Assembly (NCBI RefSeq): GCF_030376605.1
Contig: NZ_JARRAE010000022.1
Coordinates: 1-35,322, forward strand
Source: Pseudochrobactrum sp. sp1633
Lineage (GTDB): Bacteria; Pseudomonadota; Alphaproteobacteria; Rhizobiales; Rhizobiaceae
Direction of reading: 5' to 3'
Length of the DNA stretch: 35,322 bases
Below the pieces are notes generated by a model. It was given only the letters and a program-made list of their open reading frames with translations. It searched no databases and had not been told where the DNA came from. Position numbers and translations under genes: made by a program. Of the stretch, positions 24,608-32,171 are shown in pieces (position 1 is the stretch's first letter; every line of letters begins with the position of its first letter).

Positions 24608-25690
24608 ATGGAACCTAAACTTGCAGACCAATTGAACACACCGGCAATTGTGGTGGATCTGGATATTGCGGAAAGAAATATCCGTAATTTTCAGTCCTAT
24701 GCTGACCAACATGGTTTCAAGGTGCGTCCTCACATCAAAACGCACAAATTACCGGCGCTGGCCTATGCCCAGCTTGCAGTCGGTGCGGGCGGCATTACCT
24801 GCCAGAAGATCTCTGAAGCAGAAGCCATGCTCGACGGCTTGCAAAAACAGTATGGTCTCTCCCCTGACCTGTTGATTACCTATAATATTTTAGGCAGCGA
24901 AAAACTTGACCGGCTCAAAGCGCTCGCGCACCGCACAAAACTGAGTGTGGTTGCGGATAATCTGACTGTGATTAACGGTCTGTCCGAAGCTTTCGTCAAT
25001 GAGGCACAGCCGTTAACGGTGCTGGTAGAGTGCAATACCGGTGCAGACCGCTGTGGTGTAGCAACACCTGAATCAGCAGCAGAACTTGCCAAGGCCATTC
25101 ATAATGCTGCAGGGCTGCAGTTCGGCGGCCTGATGACCTATCCGCCTGCCAATGCCCATGCTGCAGTTGAAAGCTTCATGGAGCAGGCAAAACAAAAAAT
25201 CGAAGCATCCGACATCACAGTTCCGCTCATTACCTCCGGCGGCACGCCCTCAATGATGAGCGCGGCTGATGCCCCTGTTGTCACAGAATACCGCCCCGGC
25301 ACTTATATTTATAATGACCGTTCGCTCGTTGAGCGCGGCGCTTGCAGTTACGATGATTGTGCGTTTTTTGTTCTGGCTACCGTTGTGTCCGCGCCGTCTG
25401 ACAACCGCGCAATTATTGATGCAGGCAGCAAAACGCTGACTTCTGACCTGTTCGGATTGAGTGGTTATGGCCATGTCCTCGGACGTGATGATATCCGCAT
25501 CGATCAGCTGTCAGAAGAGCACGGCCGTCTGGTCAGCGACAAGCCGATCAACCTCAAGGTCGGCGACAAAGTGCGGATCATTCCGAACCATGTCTGCGTC
25601 GTCACCAATATGTTTGACAGCGTCTATATTCAGCGCAATGGCATGGTCACAGAAAGCTGGCCAATTGCAGCGCGCGGCAAACTGGTCTGA
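24608..25690 (+). CDS. PLP-dependent enzyme of the D-threonine aldolase / D-serine dehydratase family
   Basis: The protein has 360 residues. The N-terminal alanine-racemase-type barrel carries the PLP lysine in RPHIKTHK (Lys44). It also has 'CNTGADRCGVATPE', 'LMTYPPA', 'TSGGTPSM' and the typical 'EYRPGTYIYNDRSLV'. The C-terminal beta domain ends with the family metal site HVC (His328, Cys330). Members are D-threonine aldolase, D-serine dehydratase and, as I recall, bacterial D-glucosaminate dehydratase. The neighbouring KDG-kinase-like gene nine bases downstream favours a dehydratase making 2-keto-3-deoxygluconate, with RidA helping the imine step. The start is supported by GAGGA upstream. 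Confidence 0.88.
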   Translation: MEPKLADQLNTPAIVVDLDIAERNIRNFQSYADQHGFKVRPHIKTHKLPALAYAQLAVGAGGITCQKISEAEAMLDGLQKQYGLSPDLLITYNILGSEKLDRLKALAHRTKLSVVADNLTVINGLSEAFVNEAQPLTVLVECNTGADRCGVATPESAAELAKAIHNAAGLQFGGLMTYPPANAHAAVESFMEQAKQKIEASDITVPLITSGGTPSMMSAADAPVVTEYRPGTYIYNDRSLVERGACSYDDCAFFVLATVVSAPSDNRAIIDAGSKTLTSDLFGLSGYGHVLGRDDIRIDQLSEEHGRLVSDKPINLKVGDKVRIIPNHVCVVTNMFDSVYIQRNGMVTESWPIAARGKLV

Positions 25691-25698
25691 GGTTAATC

Positions 25699-26592
25699 AT
25701 GAGCGGACAGTTTCTCGCCATCGGTGAGGCAATGATCGAGCTTGCCCCTGATGGCAGCGGCTTGTTACGGCAGGGCTTTGCCGGAGACACCTTCAATGCC
25801 GCTTATTATGCCCGTGCAGCACTACCTGCGGACTGGCAGGTTAGCTATTTCACTCTGCTCGGGCAGGATGCAATGTCCGATGCCATGTTGGCATTCATGG
25901 CACAAAAACAAATCGGAACCGACTATATAAGCCGTCATGCCACACGCATGCCCGGCCTCTATATGGTGCATCTCAATAATGGTGAGCGCAGCTTCTCTTA
26001 TTGGCGGTCACAATCCGCAGCGCGTCTGCTGGCAGAAAACAAAATGGCATTGCGGCAGGCCATTGAAGCTTCTGATATTATTGTTTTCTCCGGCATCACG
26101 CTGGCAATCCTTGAGGGTGACGGTGCCGATAATCTGCTCAGCATTCTGCAAGAGCTCCGTGATACGGATAAGATTATCGCTTTCGATCCCAATATTCGTC
26201 CTCGCCTCTGGGAGGATAAAAACCATATGCGCGCGCAACTGATCCGAGGTGCCAAAGCCAGTAATCTTGTCTTGCCGAGTTTTGATGATGAGGCCACCTG
26301 CTTCAGTGATCTGACGACAACAGACACAATCAGCCGTTATAGCAGCTATGGTCTCAACCGGATCATCGTCAAAAGCGGTGCGGATGCAATTGAGGCACTT
26401 TTTGACGACCAGTCTTTTACTGTCAAAACAGCGCCCGTCGCACAGATTATTGACACGACCGGTGCAGGCGACAGTTTCAACGGTTCATTCTTGGGGCATT
26501 TCGCATGCACAGGTGATGCCGGAGCCGCTATTCGTTTTGCAGCGCAAACCGCAGCAAAAACCATTCAGCATTATGGTGCTCTGGTAGACTAG
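25699..26592 (+). CDS. PfkB family sugar kinase, 2-keto-3-deoxygluconate kinase-like
   Basis: The protein has 297 residues. It has the ribokinase/PfkB N-terminus ('FLAIGEAMIEL', 'GFAGDTFNAAYYARAAL') and the C-terminal signature DTTGAGDSFNGSF with the catalytic Asp. 'SYWRSQSAARLL' and 'FDPNIRPRLW' are KDG-kinase-like features. It would phosphorylate KDG to KDPG for the Entner-Doudoroff aldolase. It follows the PLP-enzyme gene at eight bases with TGAGGT as ribosome-binding site. Other PfkB substrates cannot be excluded. Confidence 0.88.
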   Translation: MSGQFLAIGEAMIELAPDGSGLLRQGFAGDTFNAAYYARAALPADWQVSYFTLLGQDAMSDAMLAFMAQKQIGTDYISRHATRMPGLYMVHLNNGERSFSYWRSQSAARLLAENKMALRQAIEASDIIVFSGITLAILEGDGADNLLSILQELRDTDKIIAFDPNIRPRLWEDKNHMRAQLIRGAKASNLVLPSFDDEATCFSDLTTTDTISRYSSYGLNRIIVKSGADAIEALFDDQSFTVKTAPVAQIIDTTGAGDSFNGSFLGHFACTGDAGAAIRFAAQTAAKTIQHYGALVD

Positions 26593-26693
26593 AGCGGTTT
26601 ACGTTCATGTTGGATCACAGTGCTCGCTCTAGATTTTTTAGTTTGTCGCATTATCCCGACGTCAAGTTGATCCAACTTGACTGTGAAATGCTC
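26592..26693. repeat. MITE-like palindromic repeat element
   Basis: A ~102-base element begins with GAGC at the kinase stop codon and ends with its complement GCTC. The outer ~26 bases are imperfect inverted repeats that share GAGC, several scattered positions and a fully matching TTGGATCA inner end. Nested repeats (CAAGTT/AACTTG and AGAGCG/CGCTCT) add structure. Its size and place between genes match short palindromic repeats known from Brucella and relatives (Bru-RS type, ~103-105 bp). I see no second copy in the window. Confidence 0.6.
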
Positions 26694-26704
26694 AAAAAAC
26701 AAAA

Positions 26705-26726
26705 GCCCGCCGGAGTTTCCGGCAGG
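26705..26726. terminator. Terminator hairpin between kinase and SDR genes
   Basis: GCC-x-GCCGG / CCGGC-x-GGC stem with an AGTTT loop. On the minus strand it is followed by TTTTGTTTTTT, a strong intrinsic terminator for the SDR gene. It may also stop the kinase transcript. Confidence 0.82.
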
Positions 26727-26752
26727 CTCTCTTTTCCAAAAAAGTGCAACAC

Positions 26753-27532
26753 TTAGCGATAAACTATACCGCCGTCAGTCAGAATGGCCTGACCGGTAAT
26801 ATAATCGGAATCCGGCCCTGCAAGGAAAGAAACCAGCGCCGCCACATCATCCGGTGTTTGCGCACGGCCAAGGGCAATCCCTTCAACAAATTTCTTGTAG
26901 GTCTCGCCCTTCGGTGCACCGGTGATTTCCGCAAAGCGTTCGTCAATTTCCACCCACATATCGGTGCCGACAATACCTGGGCAATAGGCATTCACGGTAA
27001 TTCCCGCGCTGGCATATTCTTTGGCCGCAGCCTGCGTCAGCGCCCGCACCGCAAATTTGGTTGCGGAATAAACGCCCAGCATCGCGAAACCGTCATGACC
27101 AGCAATGGATGAGGCATTGATGATTTTGCCTTTGTGACCGCGTTCTTTGAACTTTGCCGCCGCTGCCTGAATGCCCCAGAGCACGCCTTCAATATTAATC
27201 TTGAAAATCCGGTCAACCTCTTCCGGCATCACCTCAGACAGTGGCTTAACCTGCGCGATACCGGCATTGTTCACAATCACATCAAAACCGCCGAGCTCTT
27301 TCTCGGTGTAGTCAATCGCGGCATAGATATCATCGCGCTTGCTGACATCAGCAGCAAAAGTGGTCACCTTGCGTCCCAGCGCTTCAACTTCTTTGGCAAC
27401 CGCTTCCAGCTTGTCTTCTTTCAGATCCACCAGCGTCAGGTCGAAACCGTCTTTCGCCAAACGCAAAGCAATGCCGCGGCCAATGCCCTGCGCAGCACCG
27501 GTAACTAATGCAACCTTATTGGTAACAGTCAT
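26753..27532 (-). CDS. Short-chain dehydrogenase, acetoin (diacetyl) reductase type
   Basis: The protein has 259 residues. It is a classical SDR with the NAD(P)-binding [10 protein letters not shown] near the N-terminus, NNAGI, the catalytic Ser in INASSIAG, and YSATK (the Tyr and Lys of the YxxxK motif). '[15 protein letters not shown]' and '[20 protein letters not shown]' are very like acetoin reductase/2,3-butanediol dehydrogenase. The ATG at 27532 has AAGGA seven bases upstream; the TTG at 27538 is less likely. An FNR-type box upstream suggests expression under low oxygen, which fits disposal of reducing power through acetoin. Confidence 0.9.
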   Translation of the reverse strand: MTVTNKVALVTGAAQGIGRGIALRLAKDGFDLTLVDLKEDKLEAVAKEVEALGRKVTTFAADVSKRDDIYAAIDYTEKELGGFDVIVNNAGIAQVKPLSEVMPEEVDRIFKINIEGVLWGIQAAAAKFKERGHKGKIINASSIAGHDGFAMLGVYSATKFAVRALTQAAAKEYASAGITVNAYCPGIVGTDMWVEIDERFAEITGAPKGETYKKFVEGIALGRAQTPDDVAALVSFLAGPDSDYITGQAILTDGGIVYR

Positions 27533-27672
27533 AACCAAATCCTTTTCGTCTATGTAATCGGAAACACAGGATCAGCAACATGCCGCGTATACGAGGCCGC
27601 AATATGGCTTACCATAGAATAAGCAACTGACCTGACTTAACTGAGAGCTTAAACAATATTGATATTAATTCA

Positions 27673-27686
27673 TTGATTATAATCAA
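27673..27686. promoter_or_regulatory. FNR/FixK-type box
   Basis: TTGAT-TATA-ATCAA matches the FNR/FixK/FnrN consensus TTGATN4ATCAA exactly. It lies about 140 bases upstream of the acetoin-reductase-type gene and downstream of the DUF488 gene stop, so it can only serve the former. Confidence 0.65.
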
Positions 27687-27737
27687 TTTTTCATTCAATT
27701 CAGAAAACATCGCTCAAAGCATCGCCGTTTACGGCGC

Positions 27738-28097
27738 TTATTGCTCAGATAAATAATCTCTGAGAACAACAGCCTGATTATGGTCTGTATCTTTTGCCGA
27801 ATAAAGCAACGTAACCGCCCCCTCTGAACAATGCTGCAAAAGCAGTTTCACAGGTTCGGGATTATGCCGCAACTCCTCACGATAGCGCCCGCAGAATATC
27901 TGCCAGTTTTCCGGACTACTTTCCTGATGATGGAACCACTGCCGCAGCTCCGTTGTCGGCGCGATCTCTTTAAGCCAGAGATCAAGGGAAGCATGCTCTT
28001 TGCTCATACCCCGCGGCCAGATGCGGTCAATCAGCACTCTGAAACCATCCGCCGGTGATACATCTTCGTAAATCCGTTTTACTGCAATTTTCAACAT
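27738..28097 (-). CDS. DUF488 family protein
   Basis: The protein has 119 residues. 'VKRIYEDVSPADGFRVLIDR' followed by WPRGMSKE is the hallmark of DUF488 proteins, a small conserved family of uncertain function. 'LRQWFHHQESSPENWQIFCGRYREEL' and 'VTLLYSAKDTDHNQA' are also family segments. The frame extends upstream to 28127. The ATG at 28097 with GGAGGAG upstream is the likely start. Confidence 0.88.
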   Translation of the reverse strand: MLKIAVKRIYEDVSPADGFRVLIDRIWPRGMSKEHASLDLWLKEIAPTTELRQWFHHQESSPENWQIFCGRYREELRHNPEPVKLLLQHCSEGAVTLLYSAKDTDHNQAVVLRDYLSEQ

Positions 28098-28223
28098 TGC
28101 CTGCACTCCTCCGGCATTGCCAAACATATTCAGTTTTACAGGATGATAAATGTCAGGTTTTTATAGTACTACTCCGGAACCGGTGTTATAGCAAAATCTG
28201 AACTGAAACGGGCAGAGTGAACA

Positions 28224-29309
28224 GTGCATTCAAAAGAACACACCGGACAAACTGATAACAAGATTGCCGCCCTGCAGGTGTCGGCCGTTAACAGGCGTTT
28301 CGATTCCACAGATGCATTACAGGATATCTCATTGTCCGTTGCTGCCGGTGAAATTATCTGCCTTGTTGGTCACTCGGGTTGCGGCAAAACTACTTTACTG
28401 AAAATCATCTCCGGCATTGATACTCCTGACAGCGGTTCAGTCTTTATGAATGGGCAACCGGTCGTCAGCGGTGCCCGTTTCATTGAGCCGGAACAACGCC
28501 GCGTCGGCGTTGTGTTTCAGAATTATGCGCTGTTTCCGCATCTGACAGTCAAGCAAAACGTACTGTTCGGATTGCGCAAAACGCCGAGAGCAGCGGCATC
28601 CGGCCGCGCAGATGAACTGCTGGCTCTGGTCGGACTTTCCCATATGGCCGCTCGTTATCCGCATATGTTGTCCGGCGGTGAGCAGCAACGCGTTGCGCTT
28701 GCCCGCGCACTCGCTCCTGCGCCTGATATTTTGCTGATGGATGAGCCATTTTCCAATCTGGATCAGGGGCTGCGCCAGAAAGTACGCGGAGAAACCATTA
28801 CGTTGCTTCGCAAATTAGGCACTACTGTTATTATTGTGACCCATGACGCCGAAGAGGCTCTGTCTGCGGGTGACCGCATCATCCTGATGAAATCTGGCCG
28901 GATCGTTCAGCAAGGCACAGCACACGACATTTATGACCATCCAAACGGCCGATATGCCGCTGATTTTTTCTGTAACTTCAATGCGATTTCCGGTGTCATT
29001 CGCGGACAGATGATCGAAACCGCGATTGGTATCTTTCCGATACATAATCCGGAAATGACTGACGGATCCGTCAGCATGTATCTGCGTCCTTATGATGTTG
29101 TCCCTCAGGTGGATGAAAACAACCTTCAGGATACAATTGAGGGCACAATCATCAGCCGTCATTTTCTTGGTGAGATGGAAGAACTGATAATCAGGGTTGA
29201 AAATTTGCAGATGCCCTTGCGTGTGCGCACATCAGTGCGTCTGCCGGTGAACAGGCAGACGATCCGTTTGCGATTAAAGACGGATAAAGCCCTTTTCTTT
29301 CGGGATTAA
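28224..29309 (+). CDS. ATP-binding protein of a ferric iron-type ABC transporter (FbpC-like)
   Basis: This cytoplasmic ATPase has 361 residues. It has Walker A GHSGCGKTT, Q-loop VVFQNYALFPH, signature LSGGEQQR, Walker B LLMDEPFSNLD and switch HDAEEAL. A C-terminal TOBE-like domain follows ('FNAISGVIRG', 'MYLRPYDVVP', 'FLGEMEELIIRV'). 'DEPFSNLDQGLRQKVR' is typical of FbpC/AfuC iron ATPases. It starts with GTG at 28224. It precedes the binding protein and permease; the usual FbpABC order has the ATPase last. Confidence 0.9.
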   Translation: MHSKEHTGQTDNKIAALQVSAVNRRFDSTDALQDISLSVAAGEIICLVGHSGCGKTTLLKIISGIDTPDSGSVFMNGQPVVSGARFIEPEQRRVGVVFQNYALFPHLTVKQNVLFGLRKTPRAAASGRADELLALVGLSHMAARYPHMLSGGEQQRVALARALAPAPDILLMDEPFSNLDQGLRQKVRGETITLLRKLGTTVIIVTHDAEEALSAGDRIILMKSGRIVQQGTAHDIYDHPNGRYAADFFCNFNAISGVIRGQMIETAIGIFPIHNPEMTDGSVSMYLRPYDVVPQVDENNLQDTIEGTIISRHFLGEMEELIIRVENLQMPLRVRTSVRLPVNRQTIRLRLKTDKALFFRD

Positions 29310-29423
29310 GCAAACGGGTCGTCGATCACAAAGACTTGACTGGACAGGCAAACTTCGCCAATAGTTGAGCTTAACAATCATAATATCAACCTCCCATGCA
29401 GCTTTAACCAGGAAACAGATACA

Positions 29424-30446
29424 ATGACCAGAACCGGATATGCACAAGCAGGCTTTGCCTTGGTTTTCGGAACACTTCTCACCGGTGCAGCAAGTGCAGA
29501 GGAAGTCAACATCTATACCACCCGCGAGCCGGGCCTGATCCAGCCTTTGCTTGATGCGTTCAAGGCCTCCAGCGGCATTACGGTCAACACTGTATTCCTG
29601 AAAGACGGTCTGGCAGAGCGCGTTGCAACTGAGGGTGAAAACTCACCTGCGGATATTCTGATGACTGTTGATGCGGGCAACCTGATCGACCTTACAGAAA
29701 AAGGTCTGACACAGCCTGTTGCATCCAAAGTGCTTGAAGAAGCCATTCCTGCTCAGCTGCGTGATGCCAAAGGCGAATGGTTTGCATTGTCCATGCGCGC
29801 CCGCGTTGTCTATGCAGCGAAAGATCTCGATGTTGCAGCTCTGAATTATGAAGACCTGTCCGATCCGAAGTGGAAAGGCAAGATTTGTATCCGTGCCGGT
29901 CAGCACCCTTACAATACAGCCCTGATCGCCGATTACATTGCCCATTACGGCGCTGAAAAAACCGAAGAATGGCTCAAAGGCGTCAAAGCCAATCTGGCGC
30001 GTAAAGCAGCCGGCGGCGACCGTGACGGCGCCAAGGATATTGCCGGTGGCATTTGTGATCTCGCCGTTGCCAACTCCTATTATGTTGGCCTGATGCGCTC
30101 CGGCAAGGGTGGCGAAGAGCAGGTCAAATGGGGCGAAAGCATCAAGGTTATTCTGCCAACTTTCAAAGAAGGCGGCACACAGGTTAACATCAGCGGTGCG
30201 GCTCTGGCCAAACACGCCAAGAACAAAGATGCAGCCGTTAAGCTTCTTGAATATCTGGCTTCCGATGAAGCTCAGAAAATCTATGCAGAAGCCAATTTCG
30301 AATATCCGGTTAAAGCCGGTGCACCGCTTGATCCGATTGTAAAATCTTTCGGTGAACTGACAATCGACAAAACACCACTGACAGAAATCGTAAGCCATCG
30401 TAAACAGGCAAGCGAGCTGGTAGACAAAGTCGGTTTCGACAACTAA
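29424..30446 (+). CDS. Ferric iron-binding periplasmic protein (FbpA/AfuA-like)
   Basis: The protein has 340 residues with a signal peptide ending 'GAASA-EEV' (about 26). The mature part has 'VNIYTTREPGLIQPLLDAF', 'PADILMTVDAGNL', 'KGKICIRAGQHPYN' and the iron-binding paired tyrosines in ANSYYVGLM. These are marks of the class of transferrin-like bacterial iron-binding proteins. It takes ferric iron in the periplasm to the permease encoded next. A 114-base gap separates it from the ATPase gene and could carry its own promoter (a TTGACT lies near 29336). Confidence 0.92.
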   Translation: MTRTGYAQAGFALVFGTLLTGAASAEEVNIYTTREPGLIQPLLDAFKASSGITVNTVFLKDGLAERVATEGENSPADILMTVDAGNLIDLTEKGLTQPVASKVLEEAIPAQLRDAKGEWFALSMRARVVYAAKDLDVAALNYEDLSDPKWKGKICIRAGQHPYNTALIADYIAHYGAEKTEEWLKGVKANLARKAAGGDRDGAKDIAGGICDLAVANSYYVGLMRSGKGGEEQVKWGESIKVILPTFKEGGTQVNISGAALAKHAKNKDAAVKLLEYLASDEAQKIYAEANFEYPVKAGAPLDPIVKSFGELTIDKTPLTEIVSHRKQASELVDKVGFDN

Positions 30447-30455
30447 TAAAGATAT

Positions 30456-30490
30456 TTCGCCGGCCTTCATTTCAGGTGAAGGCCGGCGAA
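30456..30490 (+). terminator. Intercistronic hairpin after the iron-binding protein gene
   Basis: TTCGCCGGCCTTCA / TGAAGGCCGGCGAA is a perfect 14-bp stem with a seven-base loop, followed by GTTTTG. It lies 10 bases after the binding-protein stop and only 12 bases before the permease start. It probably gives partial termination or mRNA stabilisation. Confidence 0.78.
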
Positions 30491-30502
30491 GTTTTGTAGT
30501 CA

Positions 30503-32170
30503 ATGACGAGCCTCTCCATGCCAGAATGCTCTAAACGCCGGTTCTTCCGCGCCGGAACGCTGTGGCTTTGCCTCTCAGCAATCAGTGCGGCACTGGTTTT
30601 GCTGCCGGTTCTGGCGCTTGCCTTGCAGGCAGCCCAAGGCTCCGAAGGACTCTGGTCGCATCTTTTAGCAACCACTCTGCCTGTTGCGTTCATCGACACA
30701 ATCATTCTGCTGACCGGCGTCGGCATTCTCGTAGCCATACTCGGCACATCATCCGCATGGCTGGTCACAGCCTATGATTTTCGCGGACGTAAATTTCTGG
30801 AATGGGCATTGCTGCTGCCGCTTGCAGTACCGACCTATATCATTGCCTATGCCTATCTCGACATTCTGCATCCCATCGGCCCTGCGCAAAGCGCATTGCG
30901 GGCGATCCTAGGCTATACGAGCCCGCGTGAGTTTCGTCTGCCGGATATCCGCTCCATGACCGGTTGCATCCTGCTGCTCGGCTTCGTGCTTTACCCTTAT
31001 GTCTATATCCCGACACGGGCGATGTTTCTGACCCAGTCTTCCTCGCTGATTGATGCGGCACGCACACTGGGCGTAACACGGAATGCAATATTCTGGCGTG
31101 TTGCCCTGCCGATGGCGCGTCCTGCCATTGCTGTCGGCATTAGTCTTGCTTTGATGGAAACCCTGAATGATATTGGCGCGGCTGAGTTTTTAGGCATACG
31201 CACACTTACGGTTTCCATCTATACAACATGGATCACGCGGTCAGATCTGCCGGGAGCCGCGCAAATTGCGCTGGCACTGCTGCTGATTGTCGTCATTCTC
31301 GTTTCACTGGAACGCTGGGCACGACGCAAGCAGCGTTTTGCCTCCAGTGCGAAACGCAGTCAGAATTTCGCACCATATAAAGTAAGCCCACTGAGTGGTG
31401 CAGGCCTGTTCATTGCAGGCCTATTTCCCATCCTGATCGGCTTTGCTTTTCCGGCAACATATCTGGTTATTGAAGCGTGGAAACGCATGCGTTTTGCCGG
31501 CATTTCTCCGCGTCTTTATGATGAGATTGTAACTACAATCACACTCGCGACATCGGCGACGATTGTCACACTCATTGTTGGTCTGATTGTTGCCTATACA
31601 ATGCGCCTGCGGCCCGGACATGCCTCACAATGGTTTTTCCGTTTCTCAACTATGGGCTACGCAGCTCCCGGCACAGTCATTGCCATCGGCGTTTTGATTG
31701 TTACCGGCAGCATTGACCGGATGATAAGCAATCTGGCGCTGTCATGGCTGAATATTCCGGTCAGCCTGTTTTTGCTGGGTTCCGGTGCAGCACTGATCTA
31801 TGCCTATCTGGTACGGTTCCTTGCAATTTCCGCAGGTAGTATTGAGGCTGGTTTCAACCGCATACCAGTTACTTATGATCAAGCATCCCGCACATTGGGA
31901 GAAACCGCAACCGGCACATTCCGTCTCATTCATCTGCCCTTGTCCAAAACGGCACTCAGCGCCGCTGCATTGCTGGTCTTTGTTGATTGCGTGAAAGAGC
32001 TTCCTGCAACTTTGCTGCTGCGTTCCCTCAATGTGGAAACACTGGCGACGCATCTCTATGGCGAAGCCGCACGCGGCACCTATGAGGAGGCCTCAATTGC
32101 TGCTCTGGCTATTGTAGCCATCGGTATTCTGCCGGTAATTGTTTTGTCCCGCATCGGACGGCGCCTGTAA
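30503..32170 (+). CDS. Ferric iron-type ABC permease (FbpB-like, two fused permease domains)
   Basis: This inner-membrane protein of 555 residues has about 12 hydrophobic helices in two homologous halves, as in FbpB/SfuB. Each half has a coupling loop: 'LIDAARTLGVTRNAIFWRVALPMARPAI' in the first and 'YDQASRTLGETATGTFRLIHLPLSKTAL' in the second, which ends with 'FVDCVKELPATLLLRSLNVETLA'. The ATG at 30503 lacks a strong ribosome-binding site because the hairpin is so close; an ATG at 30518 is the alternative. The stop lies one base from that of the convergent LysR gene. Confidence 0.92.
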   Translation: MTSLSMPECSKRRFFRAGTLWLCLSAISAALVLLPVLALALQAAQGSEGLWSHLLATTLPVAFIDTIILLTGVGILVAILGTSSAWLVTAYDFRGRKFLEWALLLPLAVPTYIIAYAYLDILHPIGPAQSALRAILGYTSPREFRLPDIRSMTGCILLLGFVLYPYVYIPTRAMFLTQSSSLIDAARTLGVTRNAIFWRVALPMARPAIAVGISLALMETLNDIGAAEFLGIRTLTVSIYTTWITRSDLPGAAQIALALLLIVVILVSLERWARRKQRFASSAKRSQNFAPYKVSPLSGAGLFIAGLFPILIGFAFPATYLVIEAWKRMRFAGISPRLYDEIVTTITLATSATIVTLIVGLIVAYTMRLRPGHASQWFFRFSTMGYAAPGTVIAIGVLIVTGSIDRMISNLALSWLNIPVSLFLLGSGAALIYAYLVRFLAISAGSIEAGFNRIPVTYDQASRTLGETATGTFRLIHLPLSKTALSAAALLVFVDCVKELPATLLLRSLNVETLATHLYGEAARGTYEEASIAALAIVAIGILPVIVLSRIGRRL

Positions 32171-32171
32171 A

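Noticed and set aside
27723-27736. CGCCGTTTACGGCG palindrome after the DUF488 gene
   Set aside because: It could form a 5-bp hairpin, but no T tract follows on the minus strand, so I do not call it a terminator.
28128-28223. TTCAGTT/AACTGAA arms upstream of the iron ATPase gene as a riboswitch
   Set aside because: The arms are about 66 bases apart and nothing between them matches a known riboswitch core.
29643-30503. 286-codon open frame opposite the iron-binding protein gene
   Set aside because: Cys/Phe-rich sequence of antisense type with no recognisable domain; the sense strand encodes a clear FbpA-like protein.
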